Shown here: piece by piece, positions 48,191 to 59,075 of the stretch
Layout: each line of letters begins with the position of its first letter
Numbering within the stretch: the first letter of the stretch is position 1
Assembly (NCBI RefSeq): GCF_050624435.1
Contig: NC_134536.1
Coordinates: forward strand, 146,598,480 to 146,662,479
Direction: 5' to 3'
Origin: Tenrec ecaudatus
Taxonomy: Eukaryota > Chordata > Mammalia > Afrosoricida > Tenrecidae
DNA: 64,000 bases
Notes under the pieces: generated by a model
The model's database searches: none
The model's input: only the letters and a program-made list of their open reading frames with translations
Told to the model about the DNA's origin: nothing
Made by a program: the position numbers and the translations under genes

Positions 48191-48345
48191 GCTGCTGCTC
48201 GTGGCAAGGTCAGTGGTCTGAAACACATCAGAAAGACGCGACTCGGCTGTCTGCTCCTGTAGTGACAGCCTCAGAGAGCCGCAGGGGCCGTCCTGTGCTG
48301 TCCTACAGGGCCTCGATGATAGAAATCGACTCGATGCCAATGATT
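48190..48345 (+). mobile_element. AfroSINE fragment, plus strand
   Basis: gtggtctgaaacacatcaga, 'gctgtctgctcctgtagtgac', 'agagagccgcaggggccgtcctgtgctgtcctacagggc' and 'gaaatcgactcgatgcc' follow the middle and 3' part of AfroSINE. Confidence 0.65.
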
Positions 48346-48761
48346 TGAGTGCTTGGAAGGTCAGAAACTGTAGACAGTGATCTATAAACGTCCTTCTCTC
48401 CTGTAAGGTGTCTGTAACACAATCAAAGGAAAACAATCGGTCTACTCTCCAGATCTTCAATGGGACCATTTCCAGGGAGCCTGGCCACACACTGCCAGGC
48501 TGTGCCTTCTCAGATCCGCTGGCACTGCTAGGAAGGTTGTGGGCCCTGCAGGGGTTGGGGACTCTCCAGCCTGCTCCCCAGCAATAGAGGCACTAGGCCA
48601 AGACTGGAAGAGCCCCGGCGGGGGGAGAGTGGGGAAGTTGAGGCAGTCACTGTGCCCTGCTTCTGACACTCTTCATGTGGCTGCTATGGTCACCCTTGAC
48701 CTCAGGGAAGGCCAAGGGTCACCAGGGCAGAAAACACTTCCTTTTTACGGTGAGGGCCATA

Positions 48762-48842
48762 TTGGGTCTCAACTCTACTGCTAATTAGCTGTGGTCTCTA
48801 GCAAGTAACCCAGCCTCTCGGTGCACCCAGTTTCCCCAGTGC
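48762..48842 (+). mobile_element. MIR fragment
   Basis: ctcaactctactgctaatta, gctgtggtctctagcaagta and acccagcctctcggtgcacc follow the MIR order. Confidence 0.6.
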
Positions 48843-49319
48843 TATCTGGAGTCCCCAGAAGGGCCAGGTACAGCCAGGCTGCTTGCAGCTGGGCCAGAAC
48901 CAGCAGCTGCCCTCAACGTGCCCTGAAGCCAGAAGCCCAGAACTCAAAGGCTGAGCTTTGCTGAAGGTCGTCCGACATGGCCTCTCAGCTTAAGTAAGGG
49001 GTCCCAAGCTCCAGGCTGCACAAGTTGCTCCCTGGAACACATGGCCCGGGCCCCCAATATGGGCACACAGAAATCCAGTTCACCTCTCAGGACAGTGGTG
49101 GTGTGACTGGATATAGACATGCCCGCACCGCCCGCTCAGGGCTCCTGGAGCAGGGTCCCCATCTGCTCTGCACCTCCCCCACCAGACGCCCACTGCCCTG
49201 GGACCAAGAGAAGCCTCATCCCCACCCGCCAGGGCAACCCATGGTCCCCGGGCAGCTTCTGGACCACGTCACTCCCTTCCCCAGACTTGACGGCTGTCCC
49301 ACCCACGGGCTCAGCCCTC

Positions 49320-49515
49320 TGCATTCATGCCTGTCCATGTATGCATGTGTGTGTGCGGGCGCACCTGTGATAGGTGTTCACGTGTTTTTGGTAGATGCGT
49401 ATCCATCGATGTGGTGTGTGTTCATCCAGGTGTGTTTATGGTATACGTGCCTGTGGTATGTCCATCCATGTGTGTGTGTGTGTGTGTGGTGTGCGTCCAT
49501 GGGCACACACACACA
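49320..49515. repeat. GT/CA-rich simple repeat
   Basis: tgtatgcatgtgtgtgtgcg, 'catccatgtgtgtgtgtgtg' and a short switch to cacacacaca. Intergenic between SPTBN5 and PLA2G4B. Confidence 0.65.
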
Positions 49516-49519
49516 TCTG

Positions 49520-51255
49520 CAGACCCGTGCGATCCTTCAGCTTCCTGCTGCTGGCTGGTCTGCGGAGAAGAGCAGGCCCTCTCGGAACGCCTTGCCTACT
49601 GGAGCAGCACGGGGTTAGGGCAGCCTCTCTTGGCATAGTCCCAGCAAGCTTGCCTGGACTTGGCCTCCTGCAACTGTGCCCTTTGGCCTGCCTTCTCCTC
49701 TTCCCTCTCCCAACCAACCTCGGCTCATGGGCAGCCTGCTGCCTCCCCGTCCCTTACTGTCACAGTCCCCTGCAGCTCTCCCAAGGCACAGGCCCTGTCG
49801 CCCTCCAAGGGGAGAAGAGAATCTAGTCAAGGGTCAGAAGGTGGAGGCAGAGAAAGCCAGGGCAGGCCAAGGCTCTCTCTCTCTCTCTCACATGTGCAAG
49901 CAGGAGCCCCTGTTCCCCTCTACTCCCACCCCCCAGAATGTGCAGCACCCCTGAGCCCACCACCCTCCACCAGTGGAGACATCCTGGGGCACCACCTCCA
50001 CTGTAATTGCCCACCTCCACGCACTCTCCCATGGGGTCCAGTTCATGCATAGGATGAATGGCTGGGGTGAAGCCTCATCCTGGACACAGGGGTACTGAGC
50101 AGTCACTCCTGCCCTGATTCTCACTCTGTGCCCAACCTGGGAGTCACTCAGCCATGCATTGGGGGCAAGGGGGAGGGGGAGTGTCATGGGAATACACGTG
50201 GTTACCAATGCTAGAGGAACGTGGGGTATTGTCAGGGAGGTGGTGGTGGGGCAGGTGTGGCCCAGGGACCCAACATTCATTCAATGGGCCTCGCTGCTCC
50301 TCCACAGGGGTGGGTGGGGCCAGAAGTGACCCTGGGGTTGTAGGTGAGTGGGTGGGCCCAGAAGTGACCCTAGGGCTGTAGGTGAGGACGTGCTCCATCC
50401 AGGTCACCACACGGAACCAGCCACAGACTGCCCATGCAGGCTCGCCACAGTCTAGCCAGGCCACCACGCAGCACCCTGGGAATGGGCAGCTCCTGGTAAG
50501 AGGCAGCCCTTCCAAGGTCACACCTTCCTAGGCTCTTCCTCAAGGTGCTCTGACCCCCGCCCGGCAAAGAGGACAGCTACTGGCTGGAAGGGTGGGGCAG
50601 GGGTGCCCGAAGCAGACACCTCCTACGGGGCTTCCTGCTGGGAAAGGGTGGCACAGCACCAAGGCTGGCAACTCTTTGCGGGGCCAGGGAGATGTGTCCT
50701 TGTCTTGTTTCCTAAACCGGTCTTTGATGGTGGTACCAAAGGTCTCCCCACTCATAGCAGCAATGACATCCTCAGACCGTTGGTGGGACGAGTCCTATAA
50801 TGTGTGCAGCCCCCGAGTCCCTGCGTACAGCATTCAGAGCAGCAGGGCGGGGGAGCCTGGGACCCTCCCCCCCAGTGCCAGCACTCTACACCGGGCCCAG
50901 CCACCCCGAACCCCAACCCCACCCCATTTGCACCCCGGCTGCCACAGCACCTCTGCACCCCACCTCTCCCGGTGCTTGGAGAAGAGGCCTACTGTGGCCT
51001 GCTCCAGAGGCCCTGGGCCCAGGACCAGAGCAGCTGCTGAGCTGTGGCAAGCCCTCAGTCACAGCTTCGGTTCACAGTGCAGATGACCCTCTGTGAGGTG
51101 CTGGCAGCTCCTGCCCCGTCTGGGGTACCAGGGCATACACCCAAGGCTAGGAGGGGTGCCGCTGGGGCCAACCAGGCCCTCCGAGGCCCCAGAACACTGG
51201 GGATGGCTCTCTGAGGCCGAGGCATGGCTGGGCAGAGCTGCAGCGCTGTCCCTCC
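49520..51255. other. SPTBN5/PLA2G4B interval, nothing firm
   Basis: The two genes converge here. Short open stretches exist (for example around 50600-50760), but none shows a spectrin repeat or a PH domain that I can defend. A CT run lies at 49875-49890. Confidence 0.4.
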
Positions 51256-51261
51256 ATGGCA

Positions 51262-51482
51262 TTACTCGGGGCCGGGCTGTCGGCGCTGCCTCCTCCTCCG
51301 CACGGCCTTGCGCAGGGCAGCCAGCAGCGGCTCCTGGTTGTTGCAGATGTTGTAGTGGGCCAGGCCCAGAAGCTTGTCCAAGTCCTCCTGGCTATAGGTC
51401 ACTTTCGAGTAGTGGTAGGGGGAGTCAGACGGAGACAAGTTCACCCGGCCGGCCTCCTGCTCCTCGGGCGTCCTAGGGACCC
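51262..51482 (-). CDS. PLA2G4B: PLA2G4B last coding exon
   Basis: [40 protein letters not shown] and [16 protein letters not shown], then TAA at 51262-51264. The basic tail is typical for cPLA2-beta. Confidence 0.92.
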
Positions 51483-51598
51483 CTGTGCAGAGAGAGCACA
51501 TCATGGGCATGGAGGGGCAGGGTGCTGGGATGGAGGGCGGGTCTGCTGGGTCGGGGAGGCTGGAACACCAGGAAGGGGGTGGCGGAGAGCTGACTCAC

Positions 51599-51785
51599 CA
51601 GGGGCCGAGTGGTCCCAAAAGGAGTCGTTGATCAGGGGGAAGTGCAGAATGACCGGGGCCTCAGGCCGGCCGGGGTCAGAGAACTTGTGGCACTCCCGAG
51701 GCTGGCGCTCCTCCTTGGGGCTGGGAGAGATGGGCGGGAACGGGATGCCCTGCTCTTGGCACATGCGGCCCACCAGCTGCAGCTG
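51599..51785 (-). CDS. PLA2G4B: PLA2G4B exon
   Basis: [35 protein letters not shown] and [19 protein letters not shown]. Open, donor GTGAG. Confidence 0.92.
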
Positions 51786-52117
51786 CTGCAGGGGCACAGA
51801 GGGCAGGAGAGGGCTAGCCTCAGGCTCCCTTGGTCCTGGACACTGACGTCACACAGGACCAAGCATCAGTCGGAGTGGACAGCCGTGCTGCAGCCCCTCA
51901 GAGCTCCACCAAACGGACTGTAGCCATCGCTGAGGCCAGCCATGAGAGGCACACACCTCTCATTAAATTAACACAGAAACTAAACGCTGGGGTGTCGACG
52001 GCCTGCAACCAGCCGGGGTGCAGGTGCAGCCAACCAGATTCACCATCACATCCTCTCCCCATTGCGGAGAAAGCCCCCTGAAGGAGCGTGAATGGAACCC
52101 CAGTTCTTTTCACAGGG

Positions 52118-52210
52118 AGCGCTGGTGGTGAAGCAGTTATGTGCTGGGCGAGGTTCTGCAGGGTCAGCACTGGGAAACCACCCGCTGCTCCGTGGAGAGA
52201 GGGCCGAGCA
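52118..52210 (+). mobile_element. AfroSINE head fragment, plus strand
   Basis: gcgctggtggtgaagcagtt, 'ggttctgcagggtcagca' and 'ccacccgctgctccgtggagag' match the tRNA-like head of AfroSINE. The rest is missing. It lies in a PLA2G4B intron. Confidence 0.55.
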
Positions 52211-52214
52211 CCAC

Positions 52215-53310
52215 GTTCCTGAACTTGTGCCTCCACGTTGGTAGCCACAGACTCTCCCTTAACAGCCATGCTGCCTTCAAGTGAGCACATGGCTGGTCTG
52301 ATCTCCCTACAGAGGCAGACATCCTCTGGCTCTCTCTTCCTGCTGTCGCCCAGCCCCCCTCTCAGCTTTCCCCAATGTAGCTGTTAGATTTCCTCACTTG
52401 TGAGCTCAGGACGTTACTGTCGATCCCACCCACCTTGTGGCGTATGTAACTACTGAATATGCATGTCTTAAGGCTACCTGTAACTACCCCAAGACAACAC
52501 AGATGCTCTCTCTTCCCCCACTTCCACGTGGTCCATCAAGAGGAGCTGAGGTGAGCATGCTATCATAAAACGTGCCTGACTTCTTTATTGTACTCTCGCT
52601 CCCCTATCTCTCCTAGCCTCTATGACTTTACTAGACCTTTACTATTTTATCGTCATACAATTGTGCCTACTGACCCATTGGTTGTTAGAGGCTGGTTTCC
52701 TGTGACAAACTGCTCCGTGGGCATTTTTACTCCCGTAAGCAGTTCGATCTCGGAAACACACCAAGGGGGACCCGGTGAGTCAGCGTGGACTCCATGGTGG
52801 GGATCCTGGTTTGGTTCTTTTGACATGGTGTGGTGGTTAGATATTATGTCCACTTGGACCTGCGTGAAAGTGCAGGGGTGGAGTCCCACCTGTCACTCAG
52901 GTGGAAGCCTGGTGATCCCTCCTTGGAAGGAAGGGGAGATGCTATGAGCTTCTTCCTCCTCGCTGGGATTCTGTCTCCAGGGACGGCCCCATGGGGCCAC
53001 CAGCCTGGAGAGCCGCCGGCTCGGCCATGTTCACGCCAGCCTGGGCATTATCTGCCTGCAGCTACACAGAGGCTGAGGAAGGTTCTGACTAGCATGGTCT
53101 TGAATCGCACTGGGCTGGGATGCCTTGCTGATCTAAAATGACTTCTTGATCTAAAGCTCTTTCTTTCTACACAGAGGAGTGTTGCTGCTTTTGTTTCTCT
53201 GGACAGCTCAGCCCATAGCATGTGGGTCCCTGTCTCGTAGGATTGGGAGGAAGCCAGCAAGGCACACACTGTGAAGCCGCCCTAGCATCCTCGGGTGCCA
53301 CTCATCAGCT
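52215..53310. other. PLA2G4B intron, nothing firm
   Basis: The largest PLA2G4B intron. Degraded repeat-like text (near 52800-52960) but no family I can name and no exon. Confidence 0.4.
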
Positions 53311-53317
53311 CCCCCAC

Positions 53318-53484
53318 CTGAAAGGCGGCATTTATGTTGTAGTCCAGCGACAAGATGAGGTCCACGTCCCGGGTGGGCTGCAGGAGGGGCGGGCAGCTGG
53401 TGTTGACAAAGTAGCCCACGTCCAGCAGGCACAGGCTGGGCTCCCCAGGGGTCAGCTGGTTAGGGAGTCCATCCAGTTTGGTAT
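53318..53484 (-). CDS. PLA2G4B: PLA2G4B exon with the catalytic Asp motif
   Basis: [20 protein letters not shown], then [20 protein letters not shown] and [19 protein letters not shown] holds the Asp of the Ser-Asp dyad of group IV phospholipases. Confidence 0.9.
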
Positions 53485-53807
53485 CTGGAGAGGTGGGCGG
53501 GGTGGGAGGGCAGCCTTGAGCACGGGTGCTGAGGACACCACGCTTGCTCCCCTGGTCAGTGGCAGTCACTGGCTACTCCTGGAAAAAGACTCCGCCCTCA
53601 GGCCCCACCCACCTGGCCCCAGCCCTGAAGCAACCTCCAACCCCAGCTGAAGGAGAAGGCAGGAAACTCTACTTCCCACATCCTGTGGGGCCACACTTGG
53701 AAGGCCTGGAGCCAAGGGGTGGGGTGAGGGGCCCAGGAGGGGCCTGGAGCCAAGGCCCACAGCTCTGGGAAGACTTCAGGGGGCTGGGCCCCGGTGGGAG
53801 AAGCTAC

Positions 53808-53987
53808 CTTTCCAGGAGGAGAAGTGAGGGTGCTGGAAATAGTCTTTGTGGAACTGGAGACCACGCAGAAGGTTGTGGGTGGCCTGGGCAAGCGGGCACC
53901 GCGTCAGGAGGCCAGAGAACAACTCCCTGATCCTCCCAGCCAGGCTGGGTGGCTCTTCCATCTTCAGCACAGGGACCTGCTCCTTGT
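53808..53987 (-). CDS. PLA2G4B: PLA2G4B exon
   Basis: [40 protein letters not shown] and QHPHFSSWK. Open, GT-AG borders. Confidence 0.9.
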
Positions 53988-54146
53988 CTGCACAGCCAGG
54001 GAGTGGGGCGTGGGTGCTAGCCCAGTCCGAGGGCAGTGACCCTGGAGAGGGAAAGAGCTGAGACCAGTGCCCCCACCACCACACACACACAGAGCTAGGA
54101 GTCACATGCCCACCCCCAGCACCAGCCCCGGAGCCTGGGCACCTAC

Positions 54147-54251
54147 CCAAACTGGTCAGGGTCTGAGCCCAGCGATCCCAGAACGGACTGGGCTCCGAGG
54201 ACCAGTATAAGCTGTCTTGGAGGCTGGCTGCATATAGATTGGTCCAGATAC
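54147..54251 (-). CDS. PLA2G4B: PLA2G4B exon
   Basis: [20 protein letters not shown] and [12 protein letters not shown], acceptor CCCAG, donor GTAGGT. Confidence 0.9.
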
Positions 54252-54386
54252 CTGGGAGCGCAGACACAAGGGGACGAGAGCCCCCATCCCTGTCACAGCC
54301 TGACCCTTCCCTGCTGCCCGCCTCAGTGATGGGGCTCCCCCAGAAACATCCTCCCCTCCACCATTCTCTCTCCAAGACCCCCTCAC

Positions 54387-54524
54387 CTTCCAGGAAGCAG
54401 ATGCGGGACTCAGGCATCCTCTTCATCAGCCGCCCCATGAAGAACTCGGAGCCGAAGGGCTCGGAGGGGATGAAGGCGCCTTACTTGGGGAAACCGACCT
54501 CATAGGGGGAGAACTCACACCACT
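54387..54524 (-). pseudogene. PLA2G4B: PLA2G4B exon with in-frame TAA
   Basis: [16 protein letters not shown] (54481-54483), then [20 protein letters not shown] in the same frame. The stop replaces a conserved Tyr codon by one base. Borders are GT-AG and phases match both neighbours, so the stop lies in a real exon. Confidence 0.88.
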
Positions 54525-54773
54525 CTGCGGTGGGAAGGGACCGCTGTTGGTCACCACCCTCCTGCCCACCCGAACCCATGCAGGGCAGCCACAAAGGACG
54601 GGGCGACTCCCCTCCAGTCCAAGTGACTCTGGGGTCATGGATGTCTGGATTCACTAGGGTCCCGGACCAGAGTGTAAGGAGGCGGGCATGAAAAACTGCC
54701 TCCCCACACCATCCCAACCACCCCTTCCCCGACCCCTGGCCGCCCGGGGCCTCAAACAGCTGCCTCGACCTGC

Positions 54774-54891
54774 CTCCAAATTCGTAGGTGGACAGGCCGT
54801 GCCCCTTAGTGTTGAGGGCACAGTACATGGGGAGAGGATTCTGGCCGTGTCTCAGGGCCTGTCGTTGCTCCAAGAGGTTGTGGTCATCAGG
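54774..54891 (-). CDS. PLA2G4B: PLA2G4B exon with GC donor
   Basis: [20 protein letters not shown], then [19 protein letters not shown]. The phase requires the donor GAG/GCAGGT, a second GC-type donor in this gene. Confidence 0.82.
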
Positions 54892-55029
54892 CTGTAGGGA
54901 GATACCTCCGTGTAAACCCATTGCTGCCTGGTCTCTGGAGATCTCCCCTCGCCCTGCTACCCAGCAGGGCTGCCTCCAGGTCAGGCCCATCCCCCATGCC
55001 CGTGGGCCGCCCTTCTGTACCCCATCATG

Positions 55030-55218
55030 TCCCATGGGGTGAAGCAGGCAGGGTGTCCCAGGCGAGCGCGTTCCTCCAGCTCCTGGTAGTACCATAGCAG
55101 CTGGCTGGGAGCCAACACACCCAGCTTGTTCTTGGTCACCTGCGACTTCAGCAGTACGATGGCGCCCCCCAGGTCCTTCTGCGACCACTCTGCATCCTTG
55201 TAGAGGTTTGCTAAGGTC
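55030..55218 (-). pseudogene. PLA2G4B: PLA2G4B exon with damaged 3' end
   Basis: [34 protein letters not shown] and [10 protein letters not shown] are well kept. After CFT the family segment NLWALINEALLHDE is not recognisable; the DNA reads ccatgggacatgatggggta and no GT donor restores phase 0. A deletion of about 25 nt would explain this. Confidence 0.75.
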
Positions 55219-55503
55219 CTAGGCAAAGCCAGAGGTCGGGGGCAGACAGGTTCCTCTATGAGTCCCCCGAGACCTCACACCCCTTCGGACCTTCTCTCCC
55301 AGGGCAGCAGCCCGCAGGTGCCTTCCAGCTCCATGGAGACAGCAGAAGCCCATGGGGCACCTTGGGCATATCGCACCTGCCACCTGCCTCCTCGCAGACC
55401 TTCCAATCTAGTCAGGGAGGCCAAGGGGGCACTGGAGAAGCCTTACCACAGGCACGCCTGCCTCTGCCCACTCACCCCCAGATCCCACACTCAGCCTGCT
55501 CAC

Positions 55504-55640
55504 CAAGTGGAGCCCGAGGCCCCTGTGATGTAGGATACACAGTCCAAGAGGCCCAGCTCCCTGAGGCCGGTCAGCTGCCCATACAGGGAAGTCATTTCCC
55601 GGACCCCTCCACCAGTAGCCATGATTGCCACCACTGGGAC
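55504..55640 (-). CDS. PLA2G4B: PLA2G4B catalytic exon (GXSGS)
   Basis: [20 protein letters not shown] (oxyanion-hole glycines GGG) and [13 protein letters not shown], with the catalytic Ser in GASGS. Borders TTCCAG and GTGAG. Intact. Confidence 0.92.
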
Positions 55641-56384
55641 CTGGAAGGGCAGAGTACAGCTGGGCTCAAGGGAGGCCCTGCGGGGACTTCCAGTTGGTGG
55701 AGGGGAGGTCAGGGAGCGTCGGGCAGTAAAAACCACAGGAGGAGAACACAGCAAGTCAAGTGGCCACTCAGTCCCCTGCCCCTGGCCCCACCACCAAGTT
55801 AGCGTAGGTCAGAGTCTGGTGGGGACCCAAGGAGCGGGTCTGAGAGCAGCTGAGGAGAGTCATGTCAGGATAACCTCCTTCAGCAGGGTGGGTCCTTTCG
55901 GGTTTTGAAAACTCCAGGGAGAGTACAGGCCACAGGCCTTATCTCCCCATCCCCAGCCTGGGGAGTATGGCGGTCACTTCTTAAAAGACGCAGGCTCACC
56001 TCAAACCCCCCCAAATCAGCGTCCCTCTCCCTTTGCAAGGAGCTCATTTCCTTAGGAGCCAGCCCAGCCAGCAGAGAGGCCTGGCCAGATGTCCACCAAG
56101 TTGTCTGAGAGGCCCAGTCTTAAAAGCAGCTCCAGGCCAAGGGCCAACGCCCAGAGAAGGGTAGCTACCCCTGGTGGGACCCGTGGTTCTGACACTGCTC
56201 GGCCGCATCGGGCCCAAGATAACATCAAGAGAGCTCCAGGAAGTACAAGGGGGGTAGGTGGGCAGACGAGAGGCAAACACAAGTCCGCCTTACAACCAAC
56301 CCTGGTCGGGCAATGGAAGCGTGGAGGCCCACTCAGCTCAGCCCTCGGCCTGAGACCCCCACATTCCTGCCCAGCCCGACAGAC

Positions 56385-56520
56385 CTCGTCCTCCTGCAGG
56401 TCTCCCTCCAGCTGCAGGACCTGCTGCAGGCCCTTGGCCACCACCTGCTTCCTCCTGCTCAGGAAGGCCTGCTCCTCAGCACACAGCTCGAAGCCCAGGC
56501 GCACGGCCAGCTCCCCTGGT
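56385..56520 (-). CDS. PLA2G4B: PLA2G4B exon
   Basis: PGELAVRLGFELCAEEQAFL, SRRKQVVAKGLQQ and EGDLQEDE, very close to human cPLA2-beta. Donor GTCTGT, acceptor CCCCAG. Confidence 0.9.
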
Positions 56521-57176
56521 CTGGGGGTGGGGTGGGGGGATGGACGGACAGTGAGGCAGTGCTCAACCTCGTCAGAAAAGAGGACACTGGGCCCATCTCC
56601 CTGCAAGATCCACGTCCATCTCTTCTCTCCCTTCAGCCTGCGTGCTGAAGCTTGGAGAGTGAGGGGGAGATGGTGGGCCCAGAGCCACACCAACACGCCC
56701 GGGATGACAGCAAGGCCAGCCGGCAGATGAGGGTGTCCCTGTGGCCAAAGGCTGCCCTGAGTCTCAGCTTCTCCCTCCCCTGCAACGCTGGACCAGGGTT
56801 ACACTGGGGAGGGGGCACGGGGGCTGAGAAGGAACAAAGGTCTTTAAGTTGGGGCTGCTTATGCTCCTAGACACCGAGGGCCAGCAAAAGTTCTTGAAGG
56901 CCCAGCCACGTTGCTTCCACCCAAAAGGTTGCTTCCTTCTGGTCTTTGTGCTCCTCAAACCAGGCGTGTTACTCTCCTCAGCCCCCACCTCTCTCCCACC
57001 CGGTGAGGCCACACGCAGACTACAAGGCTGAGGAAGGACCCTCTTTGCTCTGAGCACCTTCCCAAGACTGGGAGCTCCCTGCTGCAGCCACCCACTTCCT
57101 TCCGGTCCTCCAGGCCACCCAGCTGCACGTAGCGCCCTCACTCCCCCGGCTTCTCTCCCCCAGCCCAGCCTCTCAC

Positions 57177-57214
57177 CTGTCTTCTTTTCTCAGCTCCACC
57201 TTCATCAGAGGCTC
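57177..57214 (-). CDS. PLA2G4B: PLA2G4B small exon
   Basis: EPLMKVELRKED, joins in phase to the preceding FFPTSQ and the following RPGELAVRLGF. Confidence 0.85.
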
Positions 57215-57439
57215 CTGAAAACCAGCAACACACCACGCAGAAAGGCTGGCACCTCCACCCCAACTCCGGCCCTGGGATGCCCCAGCCATCTCCACAGGGA
57301 TGCACCCCCACAGCCCAGCCCAGGGGCTTGGCCCAAAAGAAAAGGGAGAGAAGGGGTCATCCCCCGCCCCCACCCCCGCACTGGCCTGAGGCCCTGTCCC
57401 ACCCCCACATCAAGGTCTCTTCCTCTGAGTAAAGAGTAC

Positions 57440-57523
57440 CTGGGATGTAGGGAAGAACAGCCTCACGAGCTGGTCTGATGGCAGGGCCCTGAGTGGCACC
57501 TTCAGTTGCTCCTGGGGGGCGTT
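57440..57523 (-). CDS. PLA2G4B: PLA2G4B exon
   Basis: 28 codons, [20 protein letters not shown] and RLFFPTSQ, borders TGCAG and GTACTC. Confidence 0.88.
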
Positions 57524-57630
57524 CTGCAAGGGGACCAAAACTGTACACTTACCCGAGTCTCAGAGCAGGGGTACCACCTGGCCCTGTGGACCTGAATTCC
57601 AGGGGGTCAGTGGGGGGGGGGGCACCCTAC

Positions 57631-57761
57631 CTGCAGGTAGATACTCAGCTCCTGCTCCCAGCAGGTGGGGAAGTGGAAACGGAAGGAGTTGCTGCCTACG
57701 GAGGCCTCCTGAGGTCCTCCGTAGGACCCGGGGACCACAAGCTGAACTTTTCCCTGTGACT
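57631..57761 (-). CDS. PLA2G4B: PLA2G4B exon
   Basis: [20 protein letters not shown] and [14 protein letters not shown]. Matches the linker/lipase start of cPLA2-beta; borders CTCCAG and GTAGGG. Confidence 0.88.
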
Positions 57762-58044
57762 CTGGAGACAGGAACCGAGGTAGGGGTGGGAGGGGGTTCC
57801 ATGCCCGTGAGGTGTCTCCCGCCCCTGTGGCCAGCAGGGGCTGGGAGGAGTTACCCCAGCCCAGCCCCCTCGGAGCAGGGTCATGGGAAAAGACCAAGTC
57901 CTGGTAAGCCCGGGCAGTTTCACCCCCAGCCCCTAGCCTTTGGAGGCTAAAGGTGGCTGGCAGCTTCTTCCATGATGGGCAGCTGAGGAAGGGGGAAGAC
58001 ATAGGCTGAGGGCCAGGGCTGTCCTGGTGACCTGGGAGATTCAC

Positions 58045-58099
58045 CCTTCTGGTCCCCGGCCTCCTCCAGCTGCACATGCAAGCGGGAAAGCTCACAGGC
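58045..58099 (-). CDS. PLA2G4B: PLA2G4B exon
   Basis: [18 protein letters not shown] (human ARELSCLHVQLEETGDQK), acceptor ACACAG, donor GTGAAT. Confidence 0.85.
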
Positions 58100-58307
58100 C
58101 TGTGTTGGGAAGAGAAGATTCATATGCCGCCCCTCCCACGCAAGGATACCTCACCACTACCCTTTCCTCTGCAGCCCGCGGTTCCTGCTCCTCAGTCCCA
58201 TGTCCTCTGGAAATCATAGCCCCTCCCACTTTGCTCTTTCCTGGTCCAGACAGACTTGCAGCCAGGAGGGCAGGTGAGCAGATGGCCTGAGGGAGGTTGT
58301 GTCACTC

Positions 58308-58556
58308 ACCACTACAATCCCAAAACACTACTATGATCCCAAATCACTACTATGATCCTAAATCACTACTATGATCACAAAGCACTACTATGATCCCAAA
58401 GCACTACTATGATCCCAAAGCACTACTATGATCCTGAATCACTACCATGATCTCGAATTAGTACCATGATCCTAAGTCACCATTACCATCCCAAATCACC
58501 ACTATGATCCCGAATCACTACTATGATCCTGAATCAATCACTACAATGATCTGACT
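58308..58556. repeat. Minisatellite, ~19-20 bp unit, about 12-13 copies
   Basis: Units of the form atcactactatgatcccaa, with variants such as gcactactatgatccc and 'tcactaccatgatctcg'. It fills a PLA2G4B intron up to the splice donor of the exon at 58560. Confidence 0.9.
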
Positions 58557-58559
58557 CAC

Positions 58560-58602
58560 CACTAGGACACCGTTGCTGGTGAGCTTCTCTGCACAGTCTG
58601 TC
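58560..58602 (-). CDS. PLA2G4B: PLA2G4B small exon beside a minisatellite
   Basis: TDCAEKLTSNGVLV (human DRGEWLVSNGVLV). Its GTGAG donor touches the ~19-bp tandem repeat at 58308-58556. Confidence 0.78.
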
Positions 58603-58805
58603 CTGGGAAAAGCCATGAGCGGGGGTCAGGTTCTTGCCCCCAAGGAAGCCTAGGCAGTCCTTCCAACCACAGAGGGTCCCCGGGGAAGGACACCAGCCCT
58701 GAGCGCACGAGGCTCTCTCCTTACAGAAGGGAGAGATTTGACCCAGAGCCCCTCTCCCTACCTCGCAACCCCCAACTCCCCTGACCCCCGCAACCCCCAA
58801 CTCAC

Positions 58806-58846
58806 ACACTCTGCAGGCGGAATTCAACGTTGAACCGCTCCCCACC
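58806..58846 (-). CDS. PLA2G4B: PLA2G4B small exon
   Basis: GGERFNVEFRLQS, last C2 strand (human form GRLEVEFRLQS). Donor GTGAGT after CAGAGTGT keeps the phase. Confidence 0.8.
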
Positions 58847-58864
58847 CTGAAGAAGCAAGTTATA

Positions 58865-59075
58865 AAGGTAAGACGTGTGCATGTATGTGGGCATGCATGT
58901 GAGTGGTTGTGTGCACATGTGAGTGCGTGTGCATGTGGATCCACATGGCTGTGCATGTATGAGTGTGACAGTGGTTGAGTGCGTGTGCTTGCGTGTGAGT
59001 GTACCTGTGTATGTGTGTGAGGATGCGTGTGGGTGTGAATGTGAGTGTGAGTGTGTGTGTCACTGTGGGTATGTG
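58865..59075. repeat. GT-rich simple repeat
   Basis: Imperfect GT-rich tract with gtgtgcatgtatgtgggcat, gagtgtgagtgtgtgtgtca and similar. Sits in the PLA2G4B intron just upstream of a small exon. Confidence 0.75.

Noticed and set aside
50592-51100. Possible SPTBN5 PH-domain exon
   Set aside because: Short hydrophobic stretches are present, but the text does not follow a PH pattern that I can defend.
54481-55188. 235-residue minus-strand open frame as a single exon
   Set aside because: It is a chance read-through of PLA2G4B exon and intron in mixed frames; the true exon at 54774-54891 is only part of it.
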